53,943 bases of DNA from an uncultured Muribaculaceae bacterium (lineage in GTDB: Bacteria > Bacteroidota > Bacteroidia > Bacteroidales > Muribaculaceae). A program made the position numbers and the translations under genes. The stretch lies in the NCBI GenBank assembly GCA_910579675.1, contig CAJTUF010000016.1, forward strand, positions 23,038 to 76,980, read 5' to 3'. Every line of letters begins with the position of its first letter. Position 1 is the first letter of the stretch. This document shows, piece by piece, positions 19,075-29,200 of the stretch. The notes under the pieces were generated by a model. That model had not been told where the DNA came from. It made no database searches and worked only from the letters and a program-made list of their open reading frames with translations.

Positions 19075-20279
19075 TTGACGAGGTCGCCCCAGGTGTAGTT
19101 GTCGCGGCGGTGGCGCAGCCCCTGTATGCGGAAGCGCAGATTATAGATGGGGTGACACAGCATCAGAAGGGGCACCGAGAGGCAGGCCGCCGAGGGGGAG
19201 CGGAGGGTTTTGGCCGCCTTGCGCCACCATATCATCAGCGGCACACAGAGCAGCAACGCTATTGCCACCACGATGCAGAGGGGGATGAGCGAAGGGAGCC
19301 CAAGAGCTGTAGCGGCAACTGATGCGGCAAGCCATATCCACCAGCAGCAGCTTGCCAATCCCATGGCAAGGCGCGGATTCTGAGGCAGGTAGCCTGCGGT
19401 GAAGTCGCGGCGCAGGCGGTCGATGCGGTGGGCGCGTCCGGGATTGGGCTCCAGCACCTCAACGATTGATGGTTCCGAGAGCTCTACGGCGGTGTTGTGG
19501 CCGTCGGCTATTTCGTTGACAAACAGGTCGTCGTCGCCATAATTAAGATTGAGCGATGTGGCAAAGCCGCTGTTGCGGAAAAACAGCTCGCGGGTGTAGA
19601 CAAGATTGCATCCGCTGGCACGGTGGGGAGTGCCCTTTAAGGCCGATCCGATGGATCGCACCCGTTGCCACACTTCGTCGAATCCGCGGAACAGGGCTGG
19701 GCGGTCGTCGGCGCCATCTGCCTGACGGATGGTGGTGGTTCCAACCACCACACTTCGCCCCTGGGCGGCATGGGTCATCATGCGCCTCAACCAGTCGACC
19801 GACCTTATGGCGCAGTTGCCGCAAGTCATAGCCACATAGGGATACCGGGCAGCTTTCACACCGAGGGTCACGGCGAGCTTCTTACGGCTCAGGCTGCGCG
19901 AGTCGGCGGGTATATAAGTCACCCTCAAGGTGGGATAATCGGGTTGGAGCGCACCGGCGGCATCGACATCAGCCGTGTCGTAGCGCGACAGGTCGCACAC
20001 CACAATCACCTCCATATCGCCGGGATAGTCCTGCCCGTAAAGAGAGTGGATGAGGGCGGGCAGATTGTCGGCATTATCGCGGGCATACACCACTACCGAC
20101 ACCCCCGGATAGTCGTCTTTGTCGAGCAGCTGACAATCGCTGGTGGCCCTGGAAGCCATGACGATAGCCCGCAGGCGTCGAAGGAGTATATATAATATGA
20201 TCAGTGAGGCTACCAGCGCTAAGCCTGCCAGCACCCACACATAAACAGGCAGGTCGATCGACCATAGGGGATTATTCAT
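19071..20279 (-). CDS. Membrane-anchored family 2 glycosyltransferase with atypical DxD
   Basis: This 402-residue protein has an N-terminal membrane helix (about residues 12-33), a GT2 catalytic fold starting at VSVVVYARDNADNLPALIHSL, and two C-terminal hydrophobic segments (about 303-350). The usual metal-binding DxD position reads MTCGNC (151-156), so both acids are missing, while YGDDDLF further on is kept. It may use another metal ligand or have altered activity. It is first in a two-gene unit coupled by a 4-base overlap to the HAD phosphatase. Donor and acceptor cannot be told. Confidence 0.8.
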   Translation of the reverse strand: MNNPLWSIDLPVYVWVLAGLALVASLIILYILLRRLRAIVMASRATSDCQLLDKDDYPGVSVVVYARDNADNLPALIHSLYGQDYPGDMEVIVVCDLSRYDTADVDAAGALQPDYPTLRVTYIPADSRSLSRKKLAVTLGVKAARYPYVAMTCGNCAIRSVDWLRRMMTHAAQGRSVVVGTTTIRQADGADDRPALFRGFDEVWQRVRSIGSALKGTPHRASGCNLVYTRELFFRNSGFATSLNLNYGDDDLFVNEIADGHNTAVELSEPSIVEVLEPNPGRAHRIDRLRRDFTAGYLPQNPRLAMGLASCCWWIWLAASVAATALGLPSLIPLCIVVAIALLLCVPLMIWWRKAAKTLRSPSAACLSVPLLMLCHPIYNLRFRIQGLRHRRDNYTWGDLVK

Positions 20280-20346
20280 CGGCGTGATGGAGTTGTGTAC
20301 CCTTCAAGGGTAAGGATAAGCTATATAGAGCTTAACAGATTTCAAC

Positions 20347-20392
20347 GAAAAAAAGCGCTTGGCGGCAGAGGGCCTCTCTGCCGTTAAGCGCT
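20347..20392 (-). terminator. Intrinsic terminator after the alkaline-phosphatase-like gene
   Basis: On the minus strand AGCGCTTAACGGCAG pairs with CTGCCGCCAAGCGCT (two G-U pairs) and is followed by a run of T residues (plus-strand A-run at 20347-20353). It lies about 34 bases beyond the stop at 20426. A TAACTTTG box abuts it at 20394-20401. Confidence 0.8.
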
Positions 20393-20425
20393 GCAAAGTT
20401 ACTTATTTTTCGCGATATGTCGCAG

Positions 20426-21313
20426 TCAGTCGGCCAGGATTGGGCGTCCGCGCCAATAGGGGGAGGGTTTGAGGCCCAGCCTGTCGGCCATGGTCACTGC
20501 GATGTCGGGGCTGATCACCATGTCGGTAATGACGGTGCCGGGCTCAATGCCGGGGCCCACCATGATCAGAGGGCTGAGCATCTCCTCAAGTGTGGGACCG
20601 CCGTGGCCCTTGTCTTTTCCGCCGTGGTCCGACGAAATGATCACCACGGTATTATCGGCCATGCCGGCCTCCTCGATAGCCTTGAAGATGCCGGCTATCT
20701 CGCTGTCCATGCGGTGCATCATGTCGTGGTATTCGGGCGATCCCCATCCGTTGTCGTGTCCGGGATGGTCGGGGCGGTCGTAGGCCACTACGGTGAGCAT
20801 GGGTTTGTGGGCCTTGATATATTCGGCAGCTTTGCCGGTGATATGGTCGAGGTCGGCCTGCTCGTGGTGGGTGAATGCGAGGGTGTCGATGGTGTATTTC
20901 ACGCCGTCCCACTCATAGAAAGCAGCTATGTCGGCATCGGGATGCTGCTGGCGCGCTACCTGAAACACGGTGGGGAAGAAGCCGTTGGTGGCGTCGGCGC
21001 CGGTGGGGAGAGTTATCTCGGGGCTCTGTGTGCCCCAATGTAGATAGCCGTGAACTTCGGGGCCTACGCCCATGAAGAGCGAAGCCCAGTTGATGGCGCT
21101 GGCAGAAGGGAGCACGGCGCGCTTCTCGAGGGTCATTGCGCCGCGGTCGGCAAGACCCTTGACAAATGGCATATCGGAGTCGGCATAGGTGTGTGATGCC
21201 CATCCGTCAAGACCGATATACACCACATGGTCGACTTTCTGAGTGGCCGCTGCCGTAGCGGCGCTTCCGGCGACAGCAATCAAGGCTGCCACCAATGCAA
21301 GTAGTTTTTTCAT
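20426..21313 (-). CDS. Exported alkaline-phosphatase-superfamily phosphodiesterase/phosphatase
   Basis: This 295-residue exported hydrolase starts at the ATG at 21313, where MKKLLALVAALIAVAGSAA forms a signal peptide; the longer frame to 21472 is not signal-like. Metal-site motifs of the alkaline phosphatase/NPP superfamily are visible: YIGLDGW (Asp36), a nucleophile region PSASAINWASL where Ser72 aligns with the NPP threonine, and SSDHGGKDKGHGG near the C-terminus. It probably cleaves phosphate esters or diesters in the periplasm. It lies 52 bases after the low-molecular-weight phosphatase on the same strand and ends at a terminator, so it closes a likely operon. Confidence 0.82.
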   Translation of the reverse strand: MKKLLALVAALIAVAGSAATAAATQKVDHVVYIGLDGWASHTYADSDMPFVKGLADRGAMTLEKRAVLPSASAINWASLFMGVGPEVHGYLHWGTQSPEITLPTGADATNGFFPTVFQVARQQHPDADIAAFYEWDGVKYTIDTLAFTHHEQADLDHITGKAAEYIKAHKPMLTVVAYDRPDHPGHDNGWGSPEYHDMMHRMDSEIAGIFKAIEEAGMADNTVVIISSDHGGKDKGHGGPTLEEMLSPLIMVGPGIEPGTVITDMVISPDIAVTMADRLGLKPSPYWRGRPILAD

Positions 21314-21365
21314 GAAACGATATAGATAAAAATAGATGAATGGATAGACGGGAGAAAATGCGGGC

Positions 21366-21884
21366 CTATCGGGTGAGGGCCGAGTGGAGGTTGCGTGTGG
21401 CGGTGGCGAGGAGGTCGAGCACGAGCTCAAATCCTTCAGCGCCCTCATAATAGGGGTCGGGCACATAATCATAGCGCGATGCTATGCCGTCGAAAAACTC
21501 ACTCATTGCAACTATTTTGCGCTCGGCCTCGACAGTTGGAGCCAAGCGGCGCAGGTTTTGCTCGTTGGATCTGTCCATTGCAATTATGATGTCGAAGCGG
21601 TCGAAGTCGTCTTCAGTCACTTGGCGGCAACGGTGGGTGAGTTCAAGGCCGCGGCGTCGCGCGTGGGCTCTCATTCTGGCATCGGGCAGCTCGCCGATGT
21701 GATAGTTGCCGGTGCCGGCCGAGTCGATGGTCCATCGTGCGGAGTCGCCACATTCGTCGGTCACTGATTGCATCATTCCCTCGGCAGCCGGGCTGCGGCA
21801 TATATTTCCGAGGCATACAAACAAAACCGATATGTGGGGTTTGTGGCATAGGGAGTCGATGAGTGATTCGGTCGTGGGATTCAT
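21366..21884 (-). CDS. Low-molecular-weight protein-tyrosine phosphatase
   Basis: This 172-residue cytoplasmic phosphatase has the signature loop VCLGNICRSPAAEG, the CX5R site with Cys24 nucleophile and Arg30, and the general-acid motif DPYYEG near residue 142. The fold continues to the C-terminal helix (EGFELVLDLLATATRNL). An N-terminal extension of ~17 residues precedes the core strand (ISVLFVCLGN). Family members dephosphorylate tyrosine kinases of polysaccharide export or small phosphoesters. No BY-kinase is nearby, so the partner is unknown. It sits between the muramidase (37-base gap) and the phosphodiesterase (52-base gap). Confidence 0.92.
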   Translation of the reverse strand: MNPTTESLIDSLCHKPHISVLFVCLGNICRSPAAEGMMQSVTDECGDSARWTIDSAGTGNYHIGELPDARMRAHARRRGLELTHRCRQVTEDDFDRFDIIIAMDRSNEQNLRRLAPTVEAERKIVAMSEFFDGIASRYDYVPDPYYEGAEGFELVLDLLATATRNLHSALTR

Positions 21885-21921
21885 TAGTGCTCAGTAGGTT
21901 GTGGTGTGGGGATGGAGGAGG

Positions 21922-22677
21922 TTAAACTTCGGGCAGCGCAGCCGGCTGGCTTGAATAGCGGGCATATGCCTTTGCCATGCGTGTGTGGTAGTTGTAGCGC
22001 CGGTAGCCGGGACCATTGTAGCGTCGGGCAAATGAGGTCCAGTCGTGATTGCGCAGATATTTGGTGTAGCCACACTTTTCAATCAGGGCGGCAAACAGCT
22101 CAAGCTGGTCGCGCTCCGAGCGGCACATGCGCTCTACAAAGTCTTCGTAGGATTCGGTGCCACATAGCTTCCAGTTGGCCCCGCCAATCTGAAACATGCC
22201 CCAGTAGGTGGCATACACGGCTGTCTTACGGTCGATTTCGGAAGCGGCGTCAAGGCGGGCATGCTGAGCATGCTGATGGCTTCCATAGAGCTTGGCATCA
22301 GGTTTTTTGAACACCACAGCGTGGCTGCGCGCATATTTGCCGAGGCTGATTTTATGGCGGGCGGCGAGGCGCCTGAATTGAGTGAGGTCGAAATTGATGA
22401 TAGGCAGTCCCGGCTCGACAAATCCTCCTTGGTCGCGCCCGGCCTCGATCTCTACCACTGCTTTTACAGCGGCCACCTCTATGCCGAGGCGTTGCGCCAC
22501 GTCGACATAGTCCTCTTCCGAAAGGATATCGGGTATGTAGTCGCTACCGATGGAGTCGGCGAGGGCCAGAGCCGTGGAGTCGGCGGCACTGATCAGGTCG
22601 TCGGTCCGGCTGCCTGCACAGGCAGCTGTGAGCTGCGCCGAGAGCAGGAGAGCGGGGGCTATCATCAGTTTTTTCAC
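21922..22677 (-). CDS. N-acetylmuramidase-family protein (DUF3380-like)
   Basis: This 251-residue exported protein probably cleaves peptidoglycan glycan strands. The core from about residue 52 follows the N-acetylmuramidase pattern: AVKAVVEIEAGR (Glu76/Glu78, a candidate catalytic acid), then INFDLTQFRRLA, and a later TYWGMFQIGGANWKLCG block. The start is GTG at 22677 giving MKKLMIAPALLLSAQLTAAC; Cys20 could be a lipobox cysteine, though TAAC is a weak match. This gene opens a minus-strand set with the tyrosine phosphatase and the phosphodiesterase, and pepD lies 163 bases upstream. Confidence 0.78.
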   Translation of the reverse strand: MKKLMIAPALLLSAQLTAACAGSRTDDLISAADSTALALADSIGSDYIPDILSEEDYVDVAQRLGIEVAAVKAVVEIEAGRDQGGFVEPGLPIINFDLTQFRRLAARHKISLGKYARSHAVVFKKPDAKLYGSHQHAQHARLDAASEIDRKTAVYATYWGMFQIGGANWKLCGTESYEDFVERMCRSERDQLELFAALIEKCGYTKYLRNHDWTSFARRYNGPGYRRYNYHTRMAKAYARYSSQPAALPEV

Positions 22678-22840
22678 TTTACTTGGCTATGGGTGGGGAG
22701 AGAGGTGATGGATTGAGGAGAAAATATGGATGTCGCACTCCATCATGACCGGCCACCGCCACCGTGAGTGTGGGGCGGTCGGCCGGTCGTCGACGGTTTA
22801 GTGTGCTGAGGTTATGCCGAGGCTTTCAGGGCCGATGATT

Positions 22841-24301
22841 TTATTTCTTGGTGTCGGCCACCTTGGCAAGGATGAGTTTGAGCTGCTCGTAGAAACGCTC
22901 AACTGCGGGTATGTGCATCATCTCGCTGGGAGAGTGGACATCGCGCAGAGTCGGGCCAAACGATACCATGTCGAGATGGGGGAACTTCTCAAGGAAGAGA
23001 CCACACTCGAGGCCGGCGTGGATGGCCTTCACGGCGGGGGTGATACCGTAGAGTTCCTTGTAGGCGTCGCTGGCTATGGCAAGGATCGGGCTCTTCATGT
23101 TGGGCTTCCAGCCGGGATAGCCTTCGCCGTGCTTCACTTCGGCACCAGCAAGGAGGAACACAGCCTCCACGCGGTTGGCGATATCCCACTTGCGGCTGTC
23201 GACCGACGAGCGCTGCGAAGTGGTGACGAGGATCTTGTTGTCGGGAGCCATCTTGACCGAGGCGAGGTTGGTGGAGGTCTCAACAAGACCTTCGAGCTCG
23301 CGGCTCATGGATATCACGCCGTGGGGGCAGGCATAGAGGGCGCGTACAAGAGATGCCGAAGTGGTGAGGTCGAGGCAGAATTCGGGCTGCTCCATGCTTT
23401 CGAGAGTGAGCTCAAGGGTGGGTTCAAGGTCGCCGTATTCCTCGCCGATGGTGGCTACATACTTATTGAACTCGGCCACAATCTCCTCCTTGCGCGAGGT
23501 GTGTACGCCAAACACTGCGTGGGCGGCGCGGGGAATAGCGTTGCGGAGGTTGCCTCCGTCGATCTCTGAGATCTGCACCTCGTGGTTGCGCGATATGTTG
23601 AAGAGGAAGCGGGCGAGGAGCTGATTGGCGTTGGCGCGGCCCAGATGGATATCGCCACCCGAGTGACCGCCCTGACCCTTGGCCACGTCGAGGCGGAAGT
23701 AGCGGAAGTCCTTGGGAGCGAAGGAGCGGCTGTAGGTGAAAGTGGCCACAGTGTCGACACCACCGGCGCAGCCCACATAGAGCTCGGCGTCGTCTTCAGA
23801 GTCGAGGTTGATGAGTATATCGCCGTGGATCATGTCGTCGCCCAGGCCGAAAGCACCGGTCATACCGGTCTCTTCGTCCATAGTGAAGAGGGCTTCGATG
23901 GGTCCGTGTACCACCGAGGGATCGGTCATCACGGCAAGCGAAGCGGCCACTCCTATGCCATTGTCGGCGCCGAGTGTAGTGCCGTGGGTCTTGACCCATT
24001 CGCCGTCGACGTAGGCAGGGATGGGCTGGGTGTTGAAGTCGAAGCTCTTGTCGTTGCTCTCACACACCATGTCCTGATGGCCCTGGAGAATCACGGTGGG
24101 AGCGTCCTCGTGGCCGGGGGTGGCGGGGAGGGTCATCACAACGTTGCCTACGGCGTCGGTCTTAGCCTCTATGCCATGCTTTTTGGCAAAGTCGAGGAGG
24201 TAAGCACGGATCTTTTCTTCTTTTTTGGAGGGGCGGGGTATGCGGGTGATCTCATCGAAGATTTCAAACACTCGCTGGGGTTTGAGGTCCTTTATTTCCA
24301 T
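22841..24301 (-). CDS. pepD: Aminoacyl-histidine dipeptidase (peptidase D, M20C)
   Basis: This 486-residue zinc peptidase hydrolyses dipeptides such as Xaa-His in the cytoplasm. M20 metal-site motifs appear in order: LQGHQDMV (about 93-100), GTTLGADNGIG, TMDEETGMTGA with the catalytic glutamate, and NLDSEDDAELYVG. GGHSGGDIHLGRANA matches the dimerisation-domain signature of this subfamily. Length equals typical PepD (about 485 residues). It is transcribed divergently from the Skp-like gene at 24490 across a 188-base AT-rich spacer. Confidence 0.95.
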   Translation of the reverse strand: MEIKDLKPQRVFEIFDEITRIPRPSKKEEKIRAYLLDFAKKHGIEAKTDAVGNVVMTLPATPGHEDAPTVILQGHQDMVCESNDKSFDFNTQPIPAYVDGEWVKTHGTTLGADNGIGVAASLAVMTDPSVVHGPIEALFTMDEETGMTGAFGLGDDMIHGDILINLDSEDDAELYVGCAGGVDTVATFTYSRSFAPKDFRYFRLDVAKGQGGHSGGDIHLGRANANQLLARFLFNISRNHEVQISEIDGGNLRNAIPRAAHAVFGVHTSRKEEIVAEFNKYVATIGEEYGDLEPTLELTLESMEQPEFCLDLTTSASLVRALYACPHGVISMSRELEGLVETSTNLASVKMAPDNKILVTTSQRSSVDSRKWDIANRVEAVFLLAGAEVKHGEGYPGWKPNMKSPILAIASDAYKELYGITPAVKAIHAGLECGLFLEKFPHLDMVSFGPTLRDVHSPSEMMHIPAVERFYEQLKLILAKVADTKK

Positions 24302-24419
24302 GGGTATAACTTTGAGGGTATTATCTCTTGATTGAAAAAAATTGTTAAAAAATGATGCAAATCGCGGTCTAAATTACAAAATAAAATCGAGATAGGGCAA
24401 ATATTTTAGACTTCTTTCC

Positions 24420-24427
24420 TATATTTG
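24420..24427 (+). promoter_or_regulatory. -7 box upstream of the Skp/OmpH-like gene
   Basis: TATATTTG matches TAnnTTTG and lies 62 bases before the ATG at 24490. No good -33 TTTG is seen about 20 bp upstream. Confidence 0.5.
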
Positions 24428-24489
24428 CACCGCAAAACGGATTTCGACTCACCCGATTGCTCGAAAATACCTCACCTACAACATTTCAG

Positions 24490-25101
24490 ATGAATAACTT
24501 AGCCTCGACTGCTAAACTACTGTCTATCAGCCTCGCACTCGCTGCCGGTCTTGCCTCGTGCAATGGCGGCGACACCGCCGGTAAGGGAGCCGCTCCCTCG
24601 GTTGCCTCTTCCGCTCCGGCGACTGCAAGCATCAATATACGTTTTATCGACAGCGACTCGATAGCCTCGCGCTACAACCTCGCCAAAGATTTTCAGGAAG
24701 TGTCGATCCGAGCTTTCTCAAAGCTCGACGCCGCCCGCCAGAGCAAAGCCAACGCTATCCAGAATCTCGCTTCGCAGATTCAGGAGAAGGTGCAGAACAA
24801 CGGATACCTTTCCGAGACCAGCTACAACTCCGACATGGCAAAGCTCAACCGTATGCAGCAGGATGCTGAGCAGAGCCTCGCAGCCATGCAGCGCTCGACC
24901 GAGCAGGAGCTCAACCAGCTCCAGCAGGCCATGAACGACTCCATCAACGCTTTCATTGCCGACTATAACAAGTCGAAGGGCTACGACGCGATCCTCTTCC
25001 GTCACGCCGGCGTTTATTTCAACCCCGCTCTTGATATCACCGATGAGGTGGTGGAGGGTCTTAACGCCCGCTACAACAAGGTGGAGACCTCGAAGGACTG
25101 A
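24490..25101 (+). CDS. Skp/OmpH-like periplasmic lipoprotein
   Basis: This 203-residue protein starts at the ATG at 24490; the open frame begins 11 codons earlier, before any signal sequence. The signal peptide ends in a lipobox LASC with Cys24. The body fits the Skp/OmpH chaperone plan: a short strand INIRFIDSDSIASRYN, a long Gln/Glu/Lys-rich coiled coil (about residues 60-155) and a C-terminal strand region YDAILFRHAGVYFNPALDIT. Family role: holding outer-membrane proteins during periplasmic transit. It stands alone rather than beside bamA, where such genes often sit, and converges with the OmpA-like gene. Confidence 0.8.
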   Translation: MNNLASTAKLLSISLALAAGLASCNGGDTAGKGAAPSVASSAPATASINIRFIDSDSIASRYNLAKDFQEVSIRAFSKLDAARQSKANAIQNLASQIQEKVQNNGYLSETSYNSDMAKLNRMQQDAEQSLAAMQRSTEQELNQLQQAMNDSINAFIADYNKSKGYDAILFRHAGVYFNPALDITDEVVEGLNARYNKVETSKD

Positions 25102-25125
25102 TTCAAGCCATAGCAGAAAGAGATA

Positions 25126-25164
25126 AGGCTGCATTGCAATAAGATAGTTATTGCGATGCAGCCT
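25126..25164. terminator. Hairpin between convergent genes
   Basis: Arms 25126-25142 and 25148-25164 pair over 17 bp with one G-T mismatch and a 5-base loop. It lies 24 bases after the Skp-like stop and 33 bases after the OmpA-like stop. T-tracts are weak on both sides, so bidirectional termination is inferred. Confidence 0.65.
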
Positions 25165-25197
25165 ATTGCTCTATATGCCTGTGGAGACGGCGGAGTG

Positions 25198-26070
25198 TCA
25201 GTCGGTATCGGGTGCTTTGTCGATAAGCTCAAGGAACTGGTTGAGCTCCGGAGTGATTATGATCTGGGTGCGCCGGTTGAGCTGACGCCCCTCGGCATCA
25301 CTGTTGCTCGCAACAGGATTGTATTCGCCACGGCCACCGGCGGTGAGGCGCGACGGGTCGACGCCGAATTTATCCTGAAGCGCCTGAACAACCGACGAGG
25401 CTCGGAGCGCCGACAGATCCCAGTTGTTGCGGATATTGGTCTTTGAGATAGGCACATTGTCGGTGTTGCCCTCCACGAGCACCGAATAATCCTTGTAGTC
25501 TTTGATGATCTTGGCTATCTTGCCGAGAATATCCATGGCCTGGGGATTGATGTTGTAGCTGCCGCTCTTGAAGAGCATATTGTCGGCAAGGGAGATGTAG
25601 ACCACTCCCTTGAGAACCTTCACGTCGACATCCTTGAGCTCGGGCCCTGAAAGAGATCGCGTGAGGTTGGATGTGAGCACCAGATTGAGACTGTCCGACC
25701 GGCTCTTTGCTGCCACGAGCTGCTGTATGTAGCGGTTGGAGGCATTGATTTCGTCGACGAGTTTGGAGATGTTGGCATTTCCCTGCGAGTTTTGGTCGAG
25801 AGCCCGGTTGAGGGTGTGCTGGACTTGATCGTAGTCTTTGCGCAGCTCCTCATTGCGGGCCCTTGCCTCGGCAAGGAGTTGATCGAGTGTCTGAGCGCGC
25901 GATGCCGACGCGCCGAGCGACTCCTGACTCTCGGCATACGATGCCTGAAGGCTGTCGTAGCGCGACTGAAGGTCGGTGTATTTGCTTTTGCTCACACACG
26001 AGGTGGTGAGGCCTGCTCCGGCCGCTATCGCGGCGACAAGAAGCATTGACAGGTGTGAGGTGAGTTTCAT
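25198..26070 (-). CDS. OmpA-family peptidoglycan-binding lipoprotein
   Basis: This 290-residue protein anchors the envelope to peptidoglycan. A signal peptide ends in a lipobox LTTSC (Cys25). A coiled coil covers about residues 29-120 (YTDLQSRYDSLQASYAESQ and on). The OmpA-like domain spans about 165-275, with the diaminopimelate-binding signature regions NTDNVPISKTNIRNNWDLS and GRGEYNPVASN...NRRTQI. It converges on the Skp-like gene and is divergent from the TPR operon at 26299. Confidence 0.92.
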   Translation of the reverse strand: MKLTSHLSMLLVAAIAAGAGLTTSCVSKSKYTDLQSRYDSLQASYAESQESLGASASRAQTLDQLLAEARARNEELRKDYDQVQHTLNRALDQNSQGNANISKLVDEINASNRYIQQLVAAKSRSDSLNLVLTSNLTRSLSGPELKDVDVKVLKGVVYISLADNMLFKSGSYNINPQAMDILGKIAKIIKDYKDYSVLVEGNTDNVPISKTNIRNNWDLSALRASSVVQALQDKFGVDPSRLTAGGRGEYNPVASNSDAEGRQLNRRTQIIITPELNQFLELIDKAPDTD

Positions 26071-26226
26071 AGGTGGTTGAATGTGGGGGATAGGGGTAGT
26101 TGTGGATGGGTGTTTAGGCCCGCATTATGAGCCTGTAAGTATAACATAGGGTGTTTGCTGCAGGTTCATCATCCCGGCGCCATTCTTTTTTATAGGCAGT
26201 GTAAAGGTAGGCTCGAAAATTATGCG

Positions 26227-26234
26227 TATTTTTG
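26227..26234 (+). promoter_or_regulatory. -7 box of the TPR/barrel/pyrC operon
   Basis: TATTTTTG matches TAnnTTTG, 65 bases before the ATG at 26299. The -33 element is not obvious. The rest of 26071-26298 shows no gene. Confidence 0.55.
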
Positions 26235-26298
26235 CCGTTCGGTAGGGCATCGGAAAATATATCCGGCGCCCTGTCTAACCAATCTCCGCCGAATCATT

Positions 26299-29200
26299 AT
26301 GACTTACCGCAATATACTTGCTGCGATGGGCGCTGCCTTTGCATTGTGGATCGCTTCTCCCGATGCCTCCGCCCAGATCAATCTCCCGGATGCCCCCGGA
26401 TTCATTGACCGCGCCGCCGCCATGGCCACCGACGACAATGCCCGCGGCACCATCGACCAGAGTCTCCGCGCTCTTGCTCTCTATCCCTCGGTGTCCCAAG
26501 CCGAGGATGCCGCATATCTCAAGGCCATCGCGGCTCTCCGCGAACGCGATGCCTCGGCACCCTCGTTGCTCGAAGCATATGCCGCCGAATATCCCGAGAG
26601 CCCGAGGGCCGCGCGAGTCCGAATGGCTGTCGGCGACTGGTATTTTGCAGCGCGCGACTATGCCGCCGCCATGAGGTGTTATTCGGCCATCACTCCCCGG
26701 GAGCTCAACGATGCCGATGCTCTTGAGTTGCGCTACCGCACCGCCTATTGCCATATGCTTCTGGCCGACTACACCACGGCCCGGAATCTGTTTGAAGAAG
26801 TGAGTCGCTCAAGCCATGCAGGCGAGTATGGCCCGGCCTCAGTGTTCTATCTCGGATATATCGACTATCGCGAGGGCAACACCGACGGCGCTCTCCGCCG
26901 CTTCAAGGCAGTGTCCTCTGATCCGGAAGTGGCCGATGTCGCCCAGATTTATCTCGCTCAGATCTACTATTCGCGCGGCGACAATGAAAATGCGCTCGCG
27001 GCAGCCCGCAAGGTGCTCAAGAGCCCTCTGGCCGCATTCCATCCCGAAGCCCGGCGCATAGCGGGCGAGAGTCTTTACAATCTCGGACGCAGCGAGGAGG
27101 CGGTGCCTCTGCTTTGGGTCTATGCCCAGGCTGTTGAGGAACCGGCGCCCAGCGCCCTCTATATCCTCGGCACCGACGAGTATCAGGCCGGCCGGTATAA
27201 GGAAGCTGCCACACTGCTCAACCGTGTGGCCTCCGATCCGTCGGCCATGGGGCAGAGCGCGAGCCTCTTCCTCGGACAAGCCTATCTCAAGAGCGGCAAC
27301 CTCAATTCGGCCCTCCTCGCATTTGAGCGGGCCATGAACTCCGACTACGACGCAGCCGTGGCCGAGACTGCGGCCTACAATCATGCGGTGGCCGGAATCG
27401 ACGGCGGTCAGGTGCCGTTTGGCAGCTCCGTGGCAGCTCTGGAGCGCTTCCTCAACCGCTATCCCGACAGTAACTATGCTCCACAAGTGGAGGAATATAT
27501 AGTCAACGGCTACATGACCGACCGCAATTATGAGGCGGCCCTTGCCAGCATCGACCGGCTGCGGCGCCCGAGCGACCGCATCAAGGCCGCACGCCAGAGG
27601 GTGGTCTACGCCCTCGGCACCCGCGAGTATGGTGAGGGTAAATATCAGTCGGCCATCAACCGCTTCAAGGAGGTGGCCTCGCAGACAGGCAATCCCTACG
27701 ATGCGTCTGTGGCTCGCTCCGGCAAGCTGTGGCAAGGAATGTCGGAGCTCGCTATCGACCGTCCCCACGATGCTGCTTCCACACTTCGCGGCTACATATC
27801 TTCGGCACCCCGCAACGACGCAGATCTGCCGGTGGCTCAATATAATCTTGGCTATGCTCTCTGGGGCGAGGAGAAGTATGATGAGGCGGCCGACGTGTTT
27901 GGAAAGGTCGGAACCAATGCCGCCGTGGCATCGCGCCTCCGAGCGGACGCATATGCACGCGTGGGCGATGCGCTTTACCATAATCTCGACTATGCTGCTG
28001 CCGCAGCGCAATATGCCGAGGCTGTGGCGCTCAATCCCTCCGCAGCCGACTACGCGCTCTATCAGGAGGCCATCATGACCGGACTCCAGCGCGACCATAA
28101 GGGCAAGATCTCGCTCCTTGACGATTTTGCCGCCCGCTTCCCCACCTCGGCCCTGCGTCCCGACGCGCTCCTTGAGAAAGCGGAGAGTCAGGTGGCTCTC
28201 GGCGACAACGAGGCTGCCATAGCCACCTATGAGTCACTTACAGAGTTGTATCCCTCGGCTGCCGCAGCTCGTCAGGGACGTCTCCGCATGGCAGTGACCC
28301 GCGCCAACGCCGGACAGACCGACCGCGCCGTGGCCGACTACCGCGCTCTCGTCGAGGAATACCCCACCAGCCCGGAAGCGCGTATGGCCATCGACGATCT
28401 CAAACGTATCTATACCGACCGTGGCGATGTGGCCACTCTCACCGGCTGGCTTTCGTCGGTCAAGGATGCTCCTGAGCTCGATCCATCAGAACTCGATCGC
28501 CTCGCATTTGCCTCGGCCGAGAAGGAATATATGGAATCGGACAAGACCGACCGTCTGGCCGCCTATCTGAAAGATTATCCGCAGGGCACCAACTATCCCC
28601 GCGCCCTCTATTATATGGCTGAGGCCTCGGCTCTCGACAATGACTATCCCCAGGCTTATACCTACGCCGAGATGCTCCTCTCGCGCTATCCCGACTCGGA
28701 GTCGGCCCCTGATGCACTGCTGATCCGTGCCGATGCCGAGGCCGCGCAGGGCAAGACCGAGGCCGCGCTCGCAAGCTATACCGATCTTGAGGCCCGCGCT
28801 GCCAATCCGAGCCAGCTCACCCGTGCCCGTCTTGGCCGCTTGCGTGCCGCCACCGATCTGTCGCGCTCAGAGGAGGCTCTTGAGGCAGCCGACCGGATTC
28901 TGGCGTCAACAGCAGCCGGCACTCCCGACCGCAACGAAGTGTTGATGACCCGCGGCCTCGCACTCGACCGGCTCGGCCGCCACGATGAGGCATATGCGCA
29001 GTGGGATGAACTGATAAAGGCTGCTCCCGACGATATATCGGCCGCCCGTGCCGCCGTGGCCCGCTCGGCCTCGATGCTCGGGCAGGGACGCACCGCCGAG
29101 GCCCACACAACTATCGACGCGTTTATCAACTCCAACCCGCCGTCGCAGTACTGGCTTGCGCGCGGATTCATCATCCTCAGCGACATACTCCGGGCCGAGG

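Noticed and set aside
22748..22789. GACCGGCC...GGCCGGTC hairpin between pepD and the muramidase as a terminator
   Set aside because: The stem is good, but no T-run follows on the minus strand, so I do not call termination.
26839..28098. 419-codon minus-strand frame opposite the TPR gene
   Set aside because: The TPR gene in the plus strand has signal peptide, repeats and operon context; the antisense frame has none.
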